This document shows, one piece after another, positions 51,137 to 59,371 of a DNA stretch of 64,000 nt. The notes under the pieces are model-generated. The model was not told the origin of the DNA. It did not search any database and saw only the letters and a program-made list of their open reading frames with translations. This DNA comes from Nocardia sp. NBC_00416 (GTDB lineage: Bacteria; Actinomycetota; Actinomycetes; Mycobacteriales; Mycobacteriaceae), in assembly GCF_036032445.1 (NCBI RefSeq), contig NZ_CP107932.1:312501-376500 (forward strand), given 5' to 3'. The first letter of the stretch is position 1, and each line of letters opens with the position of its first letter. The translations under genes and the position numbers were made by a program.

Positions 51137-51934
51137 ATGCCGATACGCGAAACCCCCTGGCCGGCCGGTACACCGTGCTGGGCCGACTGTCAGGTCGACG
51201 ATACGACGCTCGCCCGCGATTTCTACACCGCCCTGTTCGGATGGGAGATCGCGGAGAGCGCCCCGGAAGCCGGCGGCTACCTGATGGCGCTCCGCAACGG
51301 CCGACCGGCCGCCGGGATAGGTCCCAAACCACCCGGGCAGTCGATGCCCTCGGTATGGACCACCTACCTCGCCACCGACAACGCCGACGACACCGCCGCG
51401 GCGATCGCGGCCGCCGGCGGGAACATATTGGCCCCGCCCTTCGATGTGATGGACGTCGGGCGGATGCTCGTCGCCACCGACCCCACGGGCGCGGCCTTCG
51501 GGGCCTGGCAGGCGAAACAGCATTTCGGCGCCGGGATCTACAACGAGCCCGGCGCCTACTGCTGGAACGAACTGCATACCGACGGCTACCAGCGCGCACA
51601 GGAGTTCTACACGCAGGTGTTCGGCTGGTCGTTCACCGAGATCGGCGACGGCGAGAACGTCGACTACGCCACTTTCGCACTCGATCCCGGGGGCGAACCC
51701 GTCGGCGGTATGAACGATTCCACCAAGAACCCGGGCGCCGGTCCGGCGTATTGGCTGGCCTGGTTCCAGGTCGAAGACACCGACGCGACGCTCGCCGCGG
51801 CAACCGGGCTGGGTGCGAAAGTGCTGATGGGGCCGGACGACAGCCCGTTCGGCCGGATGGGCGTGCTCACCGCGCCGCAGGGCGAGACTTTCGGTGTGAT
51901 CGATACCACGCAGGCCGCCGGGGCCCCGTCCTGA
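51137..51934 (+). CDS. VOC-superfamily protein with two glyoxalase-like domains
   Basis: 265 residues: two repeats of the VOC fold, residues about 10-125 (CWADCQVDDTTLARDFYTALFGWE) and 135-258 (CWNELHTDGYQRAQEFYTQVFGWS). This is the size and layout of the actinobacterial Rv0577/hydroxylase-like family, one of which (CfbA-type, Rv0577) is surface-exposed and binds methylglyoxal-type ligands. CGGAGGA lies upstream of the ATG. Enzymatic activity cannot be judged. Two hairpins follow. Confidence 0.85.
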   Translation: MPIRETPWPAGTPCWADCQVDDTTLARDFYTALFGWEIAESAPEAGGYLMALRNGRPAAGIGPKPPGQSMPSVWTTYLATDNADDTAAAIAAAGGNILAPPFDVMDVGRMLVATDPTGAAFGAWQAKQHFGAGIYNEPGAYCWNELHTDGYQRAQEFYTQVFGWSFTEIGDGENVDYATFALDPGGEPVGGMNDSTKNPGAGPAYWLAWFQVEDTDATLAAATGLGAKVLMGPDDSPFGRMGVLTAPQGETFGVIDTTQAAGAPS

Positions 51935-51964
51935 CCGGATTCCGTTCGCGGGCCCGTGGGTGAG

Positions 51965-51989
51965 GTGATCCGGGCCGGACCCGGATCAC
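51965..51989 (+). terminator. Hairpin after the VOC gene
   Basis: GTGATCCGGG and CCCGGATCAC form a perfect 10-bp stem with a 5-nt loop, 30 nt past the stop. Confidence 0.6.
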
Positions 51990-52014
51990 GTCGGGACAGG
52001 GCTACTGACACAGC

Positions 52015-52048
52015 GAACCGGCCGCCCTCGCGATAGGGCGGCCGGTTC
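52015..52048. terminator. Long bidirectional hairpin between VOC gene and small stress-type gene
   Basis: GAACCGGCCGCCC and GGGCGGCCGGTTC form a perfect 13-bp stem with an 8-nt loop, between two genes transcribed towards each other. Confidence 0.65.
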
Positions 52049-52118
52049 CGCGTTCGTGGTGCCGATCGATCACCGGCCCGACCGCGTGGGCGAAGGCACC
52101 CGCGACCGGGCCTGCGCG

Positions 52119-52307
52119 TCAGATCCTTCCGCCCGGTCGCTCGGTCCGGTCGATACGCTCGTTCACGAGTGTGTCGTCGTCGGCGGGCGGTTCCGGGTCG
52201 CGCCATTCCTCGGCCCGGCTGGACCGGTTCCCGAGCAGCGTGCCCTGTAATTCGTGCGCCAGCTCGTCGTCGCGGGCCGGTCCGTGTTTGCTGTTTCCTC
52301 GCTCCAT
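52119..52307 (-). CDS. Small hydrophilic conserved actinobacterial protein
   Basis: 62 residues, very charged, with no hydrophobic core: MERGNSKHGPARDDELAHEL, then RSSRAEEWRDPEPPADDD. The SKHGPxxDDEL and SRxEEWRxPEP motifs are shared by a family of small, probably disordered proteins in mycobacteria and streptomycetes that I recall as unannotated. AGGAG precedes the ATG. Function unknown; TTAGGC-type sequences 60 bp upstream do not give a clear promoter class. Confidence 0.7.
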   Translation of the reverse strand: MERGNSKHGPARDDELAHELQGTLLGNRSSRAEEWRDPEPPADDDTLVNERIDRTERPGGRI

Positions 52308-52431
52308 CTCGTACTCCTGTCTCGAATCGACGGGTGTGCGAACTTCAGGCCTAACACATCGGGCGCGCTCGTGCAGACTGTCCGCGGTGGGGTGTCGGCG
52401 TCGATGTCCCGGGATGTCCGGGACGCGGCAC

Positions 52432-53406
52432 TCAGGCCGGCTGCCGCGTCAGTTTGCGCATCGGCCCATCCAGTTCCGTGCGGTAGAAGTCGAGGAAACC
52501 GTCCGGATCGGGACCGGCGTTCTGCATCACCAGATGGTCGAAACCGGCGTCCACGAACGGCTGCGCGATATCGAGGTAGCGCTGCGGATCCGGACCGCAG
52601 GCGAATTTCTCCAGGATGTCCTCCTCGCGCACCGCGGCGGACGCAGCCTCGAAATTCACCGGATTGGGCAGCTCGCTCATCACCTTCCAGCCGGTGAGCG
52701 CCCAGCGCGAGGTTTCCAGGGCGGCGCGCGCACCGGTGTGCTCGTCCGGCGCCCATGCCATGGGCACCTCGGCGTAGCGCGGGCCGTCGCCGCCGGCCGC
52801 CTCGTATGTCGCCACCAGCCGCGCCCTCGGTTCGGTGGCGAAGAGTCCGTCACCCAGTTCGGCGGCGATCTCGGCGGCGCCGCTCCCGCCTGCGGCAACC
52901 GCGATCACCGGAAGTTCCTCGGGCAGGTCGAAGACGCGGGCGTCCGACAGCTTCAGATACCGGCCGTCGTAGGACCGGTACCCGCCGCGCCACAGCAACC
53001 GGATGATCTCCAGGGCTTCCCGCAGGAGCCGGTGCCGGCCGGCGACATCGCCGGGGAATCCGTCGCCGACGATATGTTCGTTGAGGCGTTCCCCGGACCC
53101 GATGCCAAGGGTGAACCGGCCTTCGGACAGCAGTGCGAGTGTCGCGGCGGCCTGCGCGATGATCGCCGGGTGGTAGCGCACCGTCGGGCAGGTGACGCCG
53201 GTGGCGAGTCCTATCCGTTCTGTCTCCGCCGCGATCGCGCCGAGCACGGTCCAGACGAACGGCGAATGACCCTGATTGTCCAGCCACGGATGGAAATGGT
53301 CGCTGATCTCGACGAAATCGAAACCGGCCGCTTCGGCTCCGACGGCTTGCCGGACGAGTTCGGTGGGGCCGAACCCTTCGGCGGCGAGTTTGTAGCCGAT
53401 CTCCAT
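52432..53406 (-). CDS. F420-dependent LLM-class oxidoreductase (TIGR03557-like)
   Basis: 324 residues from the ATG at 53406 (CGGAGG upstream). The luciferase-like barrel is shown by GFDFVEISDHFHPWLDNQG, LATGVTCPTVRYHPAIIAQAAATLALLSEGRFTLGIGSGE and YDGRYLKLSDARVF in outline. It resembles the F420-dependent glucose-6-phosphate dehydrogenase-like group that is abundant in Nocardia and Mycobacterium. It transfers hydride to or from coenzyme F420 with an unknown alcohol or aldehyde substrate. Monocistronic. Confidence 0.87.
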   Translation of the reverse strand: MEIGYKLAAEGFGPTELVRQAVGAEAAGFDFVEISDHFHPWLDNQGHSPFVWTVLGAIAAETERIGLATGVTCPTVRYHPAIIAQAAATLALLSEGRFTLGIGSGERLNEHIVGDGFPGDVAGRHRLLREALEIIRLLWRGGYRSYDGRYLKLSDARVFDLPEELPVIAVAAGGSGAAEIAAELGDGLFATEPRARLVATYEAAGGDGPRYAEVPMAWAPDEHTGARAALETSRWALTGWKVMSELPNPVNFEAASAAVREEDILEKFACGPDPQRYLDIAQPFVDAGFDHLVMQNAGPDPDGFLDFYRTELDGPMRKLTRQPA

Positions 53407-53730
53407 GGTTCCTCCGAACGCTGTGGTCGTCGAACTGGGCATTTCCGGCCGGGGCGCCGCGGTTCCGGCTCGCAGCGGTGGTGTGCCGGACGCGCTCGCG
53501 ATACCCGGCAGTCGACCGGAGAAACCGCATACTCCGGAATGCGCGGGGCTCGTCCGCCCGCGCACGCCCACGGCGTTCACCCGGATCGGCGGCGCCCTGC
53601 GCGTTGTCGAAGGCTGATCGCGCACCCTGCTGGGCGGCCGCTCTGTCGGCGTGGATCCGCCGTGGGTATATTCGTGATCGGCAACTAGTTGCTTGTGCTA
53701 ATCAACTCTGAGGGTGAAAAGGTGATGCTC
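53407..53730. other. 324-bp divergent intergenic region
   Basis: Between the F420 oxidoreductase and the YceI fusion gene. Apart from the promoter and palindrome at 53667-53692, I see no gene or repeat. Confidence 0.6.
53667..53692 (+). promoter_or_regulatory. YceI promoter with MarR-like operator at the start site
   Basis: TATATT (53667-53672) is a strong -10. The palindrome GCAACTAGTTGC (53681-53692) begins at about +1 to +2, a position that would block initiation. The AACTAGTT core is typical of MarR-family operators. No marR gene is adjacent. Confidence 0.55.
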
Positions 53731-54555
53731 ATGTCCGGTTTGACCGGCCGCATCCAGGGCGCCGACGGCTGGCCGGTACCCGACGCGGTCCTGACCGTGA
53801 CGGATATGCGCGGTCGGCAGATCTGCCGCGCGCTCTCCGACGAGAACGGGGCGGTGTCCACCGAGCCGTTGCGTCCGGGCGTGCACACTGCGGTGCTGAC
53901 CGCCGCCGGATATCAGCCGGCGGCGCGGGCCGTGCAGATCTCCTCGTCGGGAACGGGTTCACTCGGTGAGGTGGCTCTGGCTCCCGTGGTCGACGCGGTC
54001 GCGCTGCCGCCGGCCGGACCGTGGACCATCGACCCGGTGCACTCCTCGGTGATCGCCACCGCGCGTCACCTGGGCATCTCCAGTATCAAGGCGCGGTTCG
54101 CCGAGGTGAGCGGCCGGCTGGACATCGCCGACCGATTCGAACAGTCCGCCGGATATGCCGAGATCAAGGCCGCCGCGATCGATACCGGTATCGAGATGCG
54201 CGACAACCATCTGCGGTCCAGCGATTTCCTGGACGTCGAGAACTATCCGCTCATCTCGTTCCGCAGCACCGGGATGAGCCGCACCGGCGGCGACACCTGG
54301 GTGATGTCGGGCGAGCTGGCTCTGCACGGCCAGCGTCGCCCCGTCGACCTCGCGCTCACCTACGGCGGGTTCGGTGCCGACCCCTGGGGCGGGGTGCGTG
54401 CCGCGTTCCACGCCGAAACGACCTTGCGCCGCGATGATTTCGCCATCGACTACAACGCCGTGGTCCGTGCGGGTGTCGCCGCGGTCGGGACCACGGTCAA
54501 ACTCGACCTGGACATCCAGGTGGTGCAGGGCGAGCAGCTCCCCGAGGCGGGGTGA
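53731..54555 (+). CDS. YceI-family protein fused to a carboxypeptidase-regulatory-like domain
   Basis: 274 residues from the ATG at 53731; an ATG two codons upstream is equally possible. Residues about 3-80 are a transthyretin-like beta domain (GRIQGADGWPVPDAVLTVTD, then PGVHTAVLTAAGY). Residues about 105-270 are a YceI lipocalin-like fold (WTIDPVHSSVIATARHLG, IKAAAIDTGIEMRDNHLRSSDFLDVENYPLISF in outline), which binds isoprenoid chains in characterised members. There is no signal peptide, although YceI itself is usually periplasmic. Confidence 0.83.
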   Translation: MSGLTGRIQGADGWPVPDAVLTVTDMRGRQICRALSDENGAVSTEPLRPGVHTAVLTAAGYQPAARAVQISSSGTGSLGEVALAPVVDAVALPPAGPWTIDPVHSSVIATARHLGISSIKARFAEVSGRLDIADRFEQSAGYAEIKAAAIDTGIEMRDNHLRSSDFLDVENYPLISFRSTGMSRTGGDTWVMSGELALHGQRRPVDLALTYGGFGADPWGGVRAAFHAETTLRRDDFAIDYNAVVRAGVAAVGTTVKLDLDIQVVQGEQLPEAG

Positions 54556-54580
54556 CGCGCGGTCGTCGCCGCGGCGAGGG

Positions 54581-55798
54581 CTACCGGATCGCGCTCACCC
54601 GGCGGTAGCCGTCGGTGATCGCCCGCAATTCCTGCGCGGTCAGCACGTCCTGGATGCGGGCGAAGCCCTCGGGTGCTCGCTGCGCCACGATCCGCAGGGT
54701 GTGATCCATCGGGATATCCCGGTTGGCGAGCACCACCGAGTTGGCCGCCTCGCGGCGCGCGCGGTCGTAGGCCGCCAAGGCGGTGACGGGGTCGGTCGAC
54801 CCCTCCAGCGCCGCGGCGACCGCCCGGGCGTCCAGGATGGCCTGCGAACCGCCGTTGGATCCGACGGGATACATCGGGTGCGCGGCGTCGCCGAGCAGCG
54901 TGATACGCCCGAAGCTCCAGCGCGGCAACGGATCCCGGTCGACCATCGGATATTCGAGGATGGTCTCGCTGCCCGCCAGCAGCGCACCGGCGTCCAGGCC
55001 GCCGATATGCCAGTCGTGGTAGTACGGCAGCACATCGTCGAGACGTCCGGTGCGGGTCCATTCGGCTTCGCCCTGGGCCCCGTCGGGCATCTGCACCTCG
55101 GCCACCCAGTTGACCAGCACGGTGTCCTGGCCGGGCTCCACGGGAGAGAGCGGGTAGGCAACGAGCTTGGCGGCGTGATTGCTCCCGGCCATCACCATCG
55201 ACGCGCCGGTGAGGAACGGCGGCGCCGCGGCCACCCCGCGCCACATCCGGATACCGTTCCAGCCCGGCGCGCCCTCGTCCGGGTACAGATGCGCCCGGAC
55301 CGCGGAGTGCAGACCGTCGGCGCCGATGAGGACATCCGCGGTCAGTTCCACTGCGGTATCGCGCCGCCGATCGTGGACCACCGCGCGGACCCGGTCGTCC
55401 TCCTGTGTCGCCGCGGTGAAGTGATGTCCCGTGCGCACGGCGTCATCGCCGAGGCGATCGCGCAGCGCGTCCAGCAGCACTGTCTGCAGGCGGCCGCGAT
55501 GGACCGAATACTGCGGCCACGGATGTCCGGCGGCCAGCCCACGCGGTTCGCGCCAGATCTCGTTGCCGAACCTGTCGAAGTGGACCAATTCGGACGTGGC
55601 TATCGCCTGTGCGGCCAGGGCGTCGGCCAGGCCGAGTTCGACCAGGGCGCCGGTCGCGTGCGGTAGGAGATTGATACCGACGCCGAGTGGGCGCAGCTGC
55701 TCCACCCGGTCGATCACCTGAACATCGATTCCGCTCGCGTGCAGGCTCAGTGCCGTCGTCAGTCCGCCTATTCCGGAGCCGACGATCAGTACTTTCAC
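54581..55798 (-). CDS. FAD-dependent aromatic monooxygenase (group A)
   Basis: 405 residues from the GTG at 55798. The GSGIGG FAD motif is at residues 8-13, DVLIGADGLHSAVR is the DG motif and GDAAHPMYPVGSNGGSQAI is the second FAD motif. The start overlaps the stop of the chorismate-lyase-like gene (GTGA), so they are coupled. It hydroxylates an aromatic ring with NAD(P)H and oxygen. The neighbour suggests a hydroxybenzoate-type substrate. No UbiH-like membrane segment. Confidence 0.86.
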   Translation of the reverse strand: MKVLIVGSGIGGLTTALSLHASGIDVQVIDRVEQLRPLGVGINLLPHATGALVELGLADALAAQAIATSELVHFDRFGNEIWREPRGLAAGHPWPQYSVHRGRLQTVLLDALRDRLGDDAVRTGHHFTAATQEDDRVRAVVHDRRRDTAVELTADVLIGADGLHSAVRAHLYPDEGAPGWNGIRMWRGVAAAPPFLTGASMVMAGSNHAAKLVAYPLSPVEPGQDTVLVNWVAEVQMPDGAQGEAEWTRTGRLDDVLPYYHDWHIGGLDAGALLAGSETILEYPMVDRDPLPRWSFGRITLLGDAAHPMYPVGSNGGSQAILDARAVAAALEGSTDPVTALAAYDRARREAANSVVLANRDIPMDHTLRIVAQRAPEGFARIQDVLTAQELRAITDGYRRVSAIR

Positions 55799-56409
55799 CG
55801 GGTCGACCCCAGTGGCGCGTAGGCGGGGTTGAACCGCTCGTGCAGATGCGCCACCGCGCGCGATCCGGAGTCGGAGAGCACGCTCTCCTTGTATGCGCAG
55901 GGCAGCCCTTCCTGCCCGCCCGGCGTCGGCCATCGCGCTACGCCCGCGCCGAGCACGGTGCGCGCGAGGTGGCGGCGCGCGGCGGCCAGACTGTGGCCGA
56001 TGGGCAGCCGGTCGTCGGTGAGCAGCGTGGTGAGCTCATGGTCGGTCGCCATGATGGTCACCCGGTTCAGCGATACCGCCGCGCCGTCGGCTGTGGTGAG
56101 AGTCGACTGTCGTACGACCACCGGATCGGTGTCGTCGCAGCCCAGTGCCGCGCGCACAGTGTGGTCGAGGGTCGCGCCGGTGGTGACATGCTGATCGGTC
56201 AGGTCGAGAACGAGTGGCAGGCCGATCAGCGCCTCCAGCAATCTCGTCATGGATCCGTCAGCGCGCAGTAACATCCTGGTAACCGACGGCAAATCCGATT
56301 CCGTTGTCTCCGTGAGGAATTCCGTCACCGGATCAACGATACGGATATCGGCACGTAGCGGCATTCCCGTGGGCGGAGAGATGGGCCACGTCACGGCGGG
56401 GCCGGGCAT
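55795..56409 (-). CDS. Chorismate-lyase-like protein (DUF98, Rv2949c family)
   Basis: 204 residues. LLRADGSMTRLLEAL, followed by the DRLPIGHSLAAARRHLARTVLGAG region, parallels the LIAANGTLTRVL and LGEVMAASH segments of M. tuberculosis Rv2949c, which splits chorismate to 4-hydroxybenzoate and pyruvate for phenolic glycolipids. The overall match is moderate, and some family members of similar fold (UTRA-like) are not lyases. Its stop overlaps the FAD monooxygenase start. The YhgE-like gene ends only 18 nt upstream, so all three are likely cotranscribed. Confidence 0.65.
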   Translation of the reverse strand: MPGPAVTWPISPPTGMPLRADIRIVDPVTEFLTETTESDLPSVTRMLLRADGSMTRLLEALIGLPLVLDLTDQHVTTGATLDHTVRAALGCDDTDPVVVRQSTLTTADGAAVSLNRVTIMATDHELTTLLTDDRLPIGHSLAAARRHLARTVLGAGVARWPTPGGQEGLPCAYKESVLSDSGSRAVAHLHERFNPAYAPLGSTR

Positions 56410-56427
56410 GGGTGAATCGGGGGCGAA

Positions 56428-57591
56428 TCAGTTCCGCACGATATCGACGGGGTTGCTGAGCGCCTGCGCCAACGCGGACTGCTGGGCGGGACCACGTGGT
56501 GGGACGGCCGCCGCCGCCTCGCCGATCCGGGTGCCCAGGTTGGTCGTCAGCTGCTGGAGTTGCGCGATTCCCGTTTCGATCAGGTCGGCGGCCGCGAGCA
56601 GTTGTGTTCCGCCCTCCTGGGCGCGCCCGGGAATCTCCGCGGCGAGATCGGCGCCGCGGTCCAGCTGTCCGGCAACCGTATTCAGCCGTTCTGCCATGCC
56701 GCGCAGTAGAGCCCCGAGATCGGTGCCCGGATCGATGGGTACCCCCGACAAGTCCGCGAGCCCGTTCAGCTGAGTGCTCGCCTGTGCGGAGACATCCCGT
56801 ACCGCCTGGAGTTTCGTGACGGTGTCGGCGACCCTGGCGTCGTCAGCGAACGGCAATCCGCGCAGCAGCGGCAGGATCTCGTCCAGGCCGGCGGTCATCG
56901 CGGCCGAGGACTGCCGCACCTGATCGACCGTGATCCCGGTGCCGTCCAGTGCGGTGGCCAGTTGCCCGGCCTGCCCGGCGGCGCCCGCGATGGTCGAGCG
57001 CAGTGCATCGATGGACGAAGTCAGCTGCGCGACACCGTTTTCCGCGTTGTCCAGCAGTTCGATCAGCTGTGCGGAGCCGGCATCGAACTCCGCGGCGCCC
57101 GCCGTGGCCGCGTTCACTCCGGCGCCCAGCATTTGCGCGGTGAACTGGGCGGAGGAGATAGCGGTTCGGGCCTGTGCCGTGGCCGCGAGCGCGGCTGCTA
57201 TCCCGGCCGCGCTGATCCGGTCCGTGACGGTCGCGATGGCGCCCTCCACGGTGTCGGCGTCGGCATCACGATGGATATCGACGGTGAGCCGGGCCCGGCG
57301 CGGTTCGGCGCCGCCGAGTGTCGCCATGGCATCGGTCAGGTCGGCGGGCAGGGTGATCACCGCGGCGTAAGCGGTGGTGTCGGCGGCCTCGGCGGGGACG
57401 GCTTTCCAGTCGTAGCCGCCGGCCTTGCGCACCGCCTCGACCACCTGCTCGCCTGTCGGGCCGGTATCGGCGTTGACCAGCGCGATTCCGGTCGGCGCGA
57501 CGGATGGGCGGAAGTACGCGGTGGCGCCGGCGGTCACCGCGCCCGCGAGGACGAGAGCGATGGAGGCCGCCCGAACCTGACTCTTGATCAC
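56428..57591 (-). CDS. YhgE/Pip-like protein lacking the C-terminal membrane domain
   Basis: 387 residues if started at the GTG at 57591; the ribosome-binding site is weak and the frame is open further upstream. One N-terminal helix (residues about 5-27), an extracytoplasmic N-domain (IALVNADTGPTGEQVVEAV), and a long Ala/Gln-rich coiled region to the end. Typical YhgE/Pip proteins (export-related, about 600-700 aa) continue with five or six membrane helices after a PVDIVR-like segment; here the frame stops just after NPVDIVRN. Either a short variant or a truncation. Confidence 0.72.
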   Translation of the reverse strand: MIKSQVRAASIALVLAGAVTAGATAYFRPSVAPTGIALVNADTGPTGEQVVEAVRKAGGYDWKAVPAEAADTTAYAAVITLPADLTDAMATLGGAEPRRARLTVDIHRDADADTVEGAIATVTDRISAAGIAAALAATAQARTAISSAQFTAQMLGAGVNAATAGAAEFDAGSAQLIELLDNAENGVAQLTSSIDALRSTIAGAAGQAGQLATALDGTGITVDQVRQSSAAMTAGLDEILPLLRGLPFADDARVADTVTKLQAVRDVSAQASTQLNGLADLSGVPIDPGTDLGALLRGMAERLNTVAGQLDRGADLAAEIPGRAQEGGTQLLAAADLIETGIAQLQQLTTNLGTRIGEAAAAVPPRGPAQQSALAQALSNPVDIVRN

Positions 57592-57720
57592 GGAAGCGGA
57601 CTCTACGGTCTGTTCTTGGGGGATCTCCCGGAGTTCGGTGAGGGTTCGATAAGGGTGCGGCCCGGGCGACGCCGTGGCCGGGGTGCGCGGTCCGAGCTCG
57701 CGGAAACGCTCCTCGACAAC

Positions 57721-57737
57721 CAAGCGCTTGTTAGAAT
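57721..57737 (+). promoter_or_regulatory. Palindrome and leaderless promoter of the DapB-like gene
   Basis: CAAGCGCTTG (57721-57730) is a perfect 10-bp palindrome touching TAGAAT (57732-57737), which ends 6 nt before the ATG at 57744. A factor bound here would control this gene and perhaps the divergent YhgE operon. Confidence 0.5.
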
Positions 57738-57743
57738 TCGCCG

Positions 57744-58829
57744 ATGATCTCGACGGTTGTCTGGGGGACCGGCAACGTGGGCCGCGCCGCGATACGGGCG
57801 GTCGACGCGCATCCCGCACTGACGCTGACGGCGGTGCTCGTCCACGATCCGGCCAAGAACGGCCGGGACGCGGGCGACCTGGCCGGCCTGGACCGGACGC
57901 TGGGCGTACCGGCCACCACCGATATCGACGCGGTGCTGGCCGGCCGTCCGGATGCGGTGGTGTACGCCGCCTCGGGCGATATCCGGCCCGACGACGCCCT
58001 CGCGGATATCGTCCGCGCGATCGGGGCCGGCGCCGTAGTGGTCACGCCGGCGCTGTACGCGCTCTACGACCAGCGCGGCGCCCCACCGGAGTTCCGCGAC
58101 CCGATCCTGGCGGCGATCGAATCGGGCGGCGGCTCACTGTTCGTGTCCGGAATCGACCCCGGCTGGGGCAATGATGTGCTGCCGGTGCTGATCAGCGGTC
58201 TCGGCAGTGTCGTGGACGTGGTCCGATGCCAGGAGATCTTCGACTACTCGACCTACGACCAGCCCGATTCCGTCCGCTACCTGGTGGGTATGGGCCAGCC
58301 CATGGACCAGGTGCCGCCGATGGTGATGCCCGGCGTGCCGACGATGGTCTGGGGCGGGCAGGTCCGGTTGATCGCCCGGGCGCTCGGGGTCGAGCTGGAC
58401 GAGGTCCGCGAGACGCTGCAGCGGCTCCCCTTGGAGACCACGGTCGACACCGCGACGATGGGCAAGTTCGACGCCGGCACCCAGGGCGCGATGCGGTTCG
58501 AGGTACAGGGCATCGTGGCAGGCGAACCACGGATCGTGGTCGAACACATCACCCGGATCCATCCCTCGTGCGCGCCGCAATGGCCCGCGCCGCCGAACGG
58601 CGAGGGCGCGCACCGGGTGATCATCGAAGGACGTCCGCGGATCGAGGTCACCGTCGAAGCGACCGACGAGGGCGACAACTACGCGGCCGGCGGCAACGCC
58701 ACCGCCGTGGGACGCCTGGTCGGCGCGATCGACTGGCTCGCGGCCGCCGAACCCGGGCTCTACGACGCGCTCGATGTGCCGCTGCGGCCGGCGGCCGGAA
58801 AGCTGGGAAGGAACGGTCATGAGAGTTGA
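57744..58829 (+). CDS. DapB-fold NAD(P)-dependent dehydrogenase (diaminopentanoate dehydrogenase-like)
   Basis: 361 residues. The N-terminal Rossmann motif is VVWGTGNVGRAAIRAV. The middle has VSGIDPGWGNDVLPVLISGLG and FDYSTYDQPDSVRYLVGMGQP, which are typical of the mycobacterial DapB-like family related to 2,4-diaminopentanoate dehydrogenase. Substrate unknown. The ATG is predicted to be leaderless. The carboxymuconolactone-decarboxylase-like gene overlaps its end by 11 nt. Confidence 0.8.
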   Translation: MISTVVWGTGNVGRAAIRAVDAHPALTLTAVLVHDPAKNGRDAGDLAGLDRTLGVPATTDIDAVLAGRPDAVVYAASGDIRPDDALADIVRAIGAGAVVVTPALYALYDQRGAPPEFRDPILAAIESGGGSLFVSGIDPGWGNDVLPVLISGLGSVVDVVRCQEIFDYSTYDQPDSVRYLVGMGQPMDQVPPMVMPGVPTMVWGGQVRLIARALGVELDEVRETLQRLPLETTVDTATMGKFDAGTQGAMRFEVQGIVAGEPRIVVEHITRIHPSCAPQWPAPPNGEGAHRVIIEGRPRIEVTVEATDEGDNYAAGGNATAVGRLVGAIDWLAAAEPGLYDALDVPLRPAAGKLGRNGHES

Positions 58830-59334
58830 CATCCCCGAAGGCAAGGACCCCATCGGATACGTATGGGGTGAGATGGTCCCCGGTATCGGTATCGCCGCCT
58901 CGAATTTCTCGCTGGCGGTGTACTCGCACACCACCCTCGGGCTACGCGAATTCGAGGCGGCGCGGCTGCGGATCGCCCAGATCAACGGGTGCGTGTTCTG
59001 CCTGGACTGGCGTACCGAACGCGACGGGCAGAAAGTCGAGGCGGGATTCGACGCCGCCGTCGCCGACTGGCGCGGCACCGACGTGCTGGACGACCGCGCG
59101 CGTCTGGCGGCCGAATACGCCGAACGCTATGCCCTCGATCACCACAACCTCGACGAGGACTTCTGGGCCCGGATAACGGCCCACTACAGCCAGGCCGAAA
59201 TCGTGGAGTTGAGCATGTGCCTCGGTTCCTGGCTCGCGTTCGGCCGCCTCAATCACGTCCTCGGACTCGACGCGGTCTGCGTGCTCCCGGGGCATGCGGC
59301 CGCGGGCGAACCGGGCGTGCGGCCCGGCGCCTGA
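58819..59334 (+). CDS. Carboxymuconolactone decarboxylase (AhpD-like) family protein
   Basis: 171 residues from the ATG at 58819, with GGAAGGAA upstream; it overlaps the DapB-like gene by 11 nt. The CxxC motif in NGCVFCLDWR (about residues 55-60) is the AhpD-type redox pair, and the HxxE region lies before it in the core helix. Members act as alkylhydroperoxidases or decarboxylases. It is cotranscribed with the DapB-like gene, a pairing seen in other actinobacteria. Confidence 0.85.
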   Translation: MRVDIPEGKDPIGYVWGEMVPGIGIAASNFSLAVYSHTTLGLREFEAARLRIAQINGCVFCLDWRTERDGQKVEAGFDAAVADWRGTDVLDDRARLAAEYAERYALDHHNLDEDFWARITAHYSQAEIVELSMCLGSWLAFGRLNHVLGLDAVCVLPGHAAAGEPGVRPGA

Positions 59335-59371
59335 TCCTCGTTTCGCGCCGACGGGGTGCATCATGGGCAGG

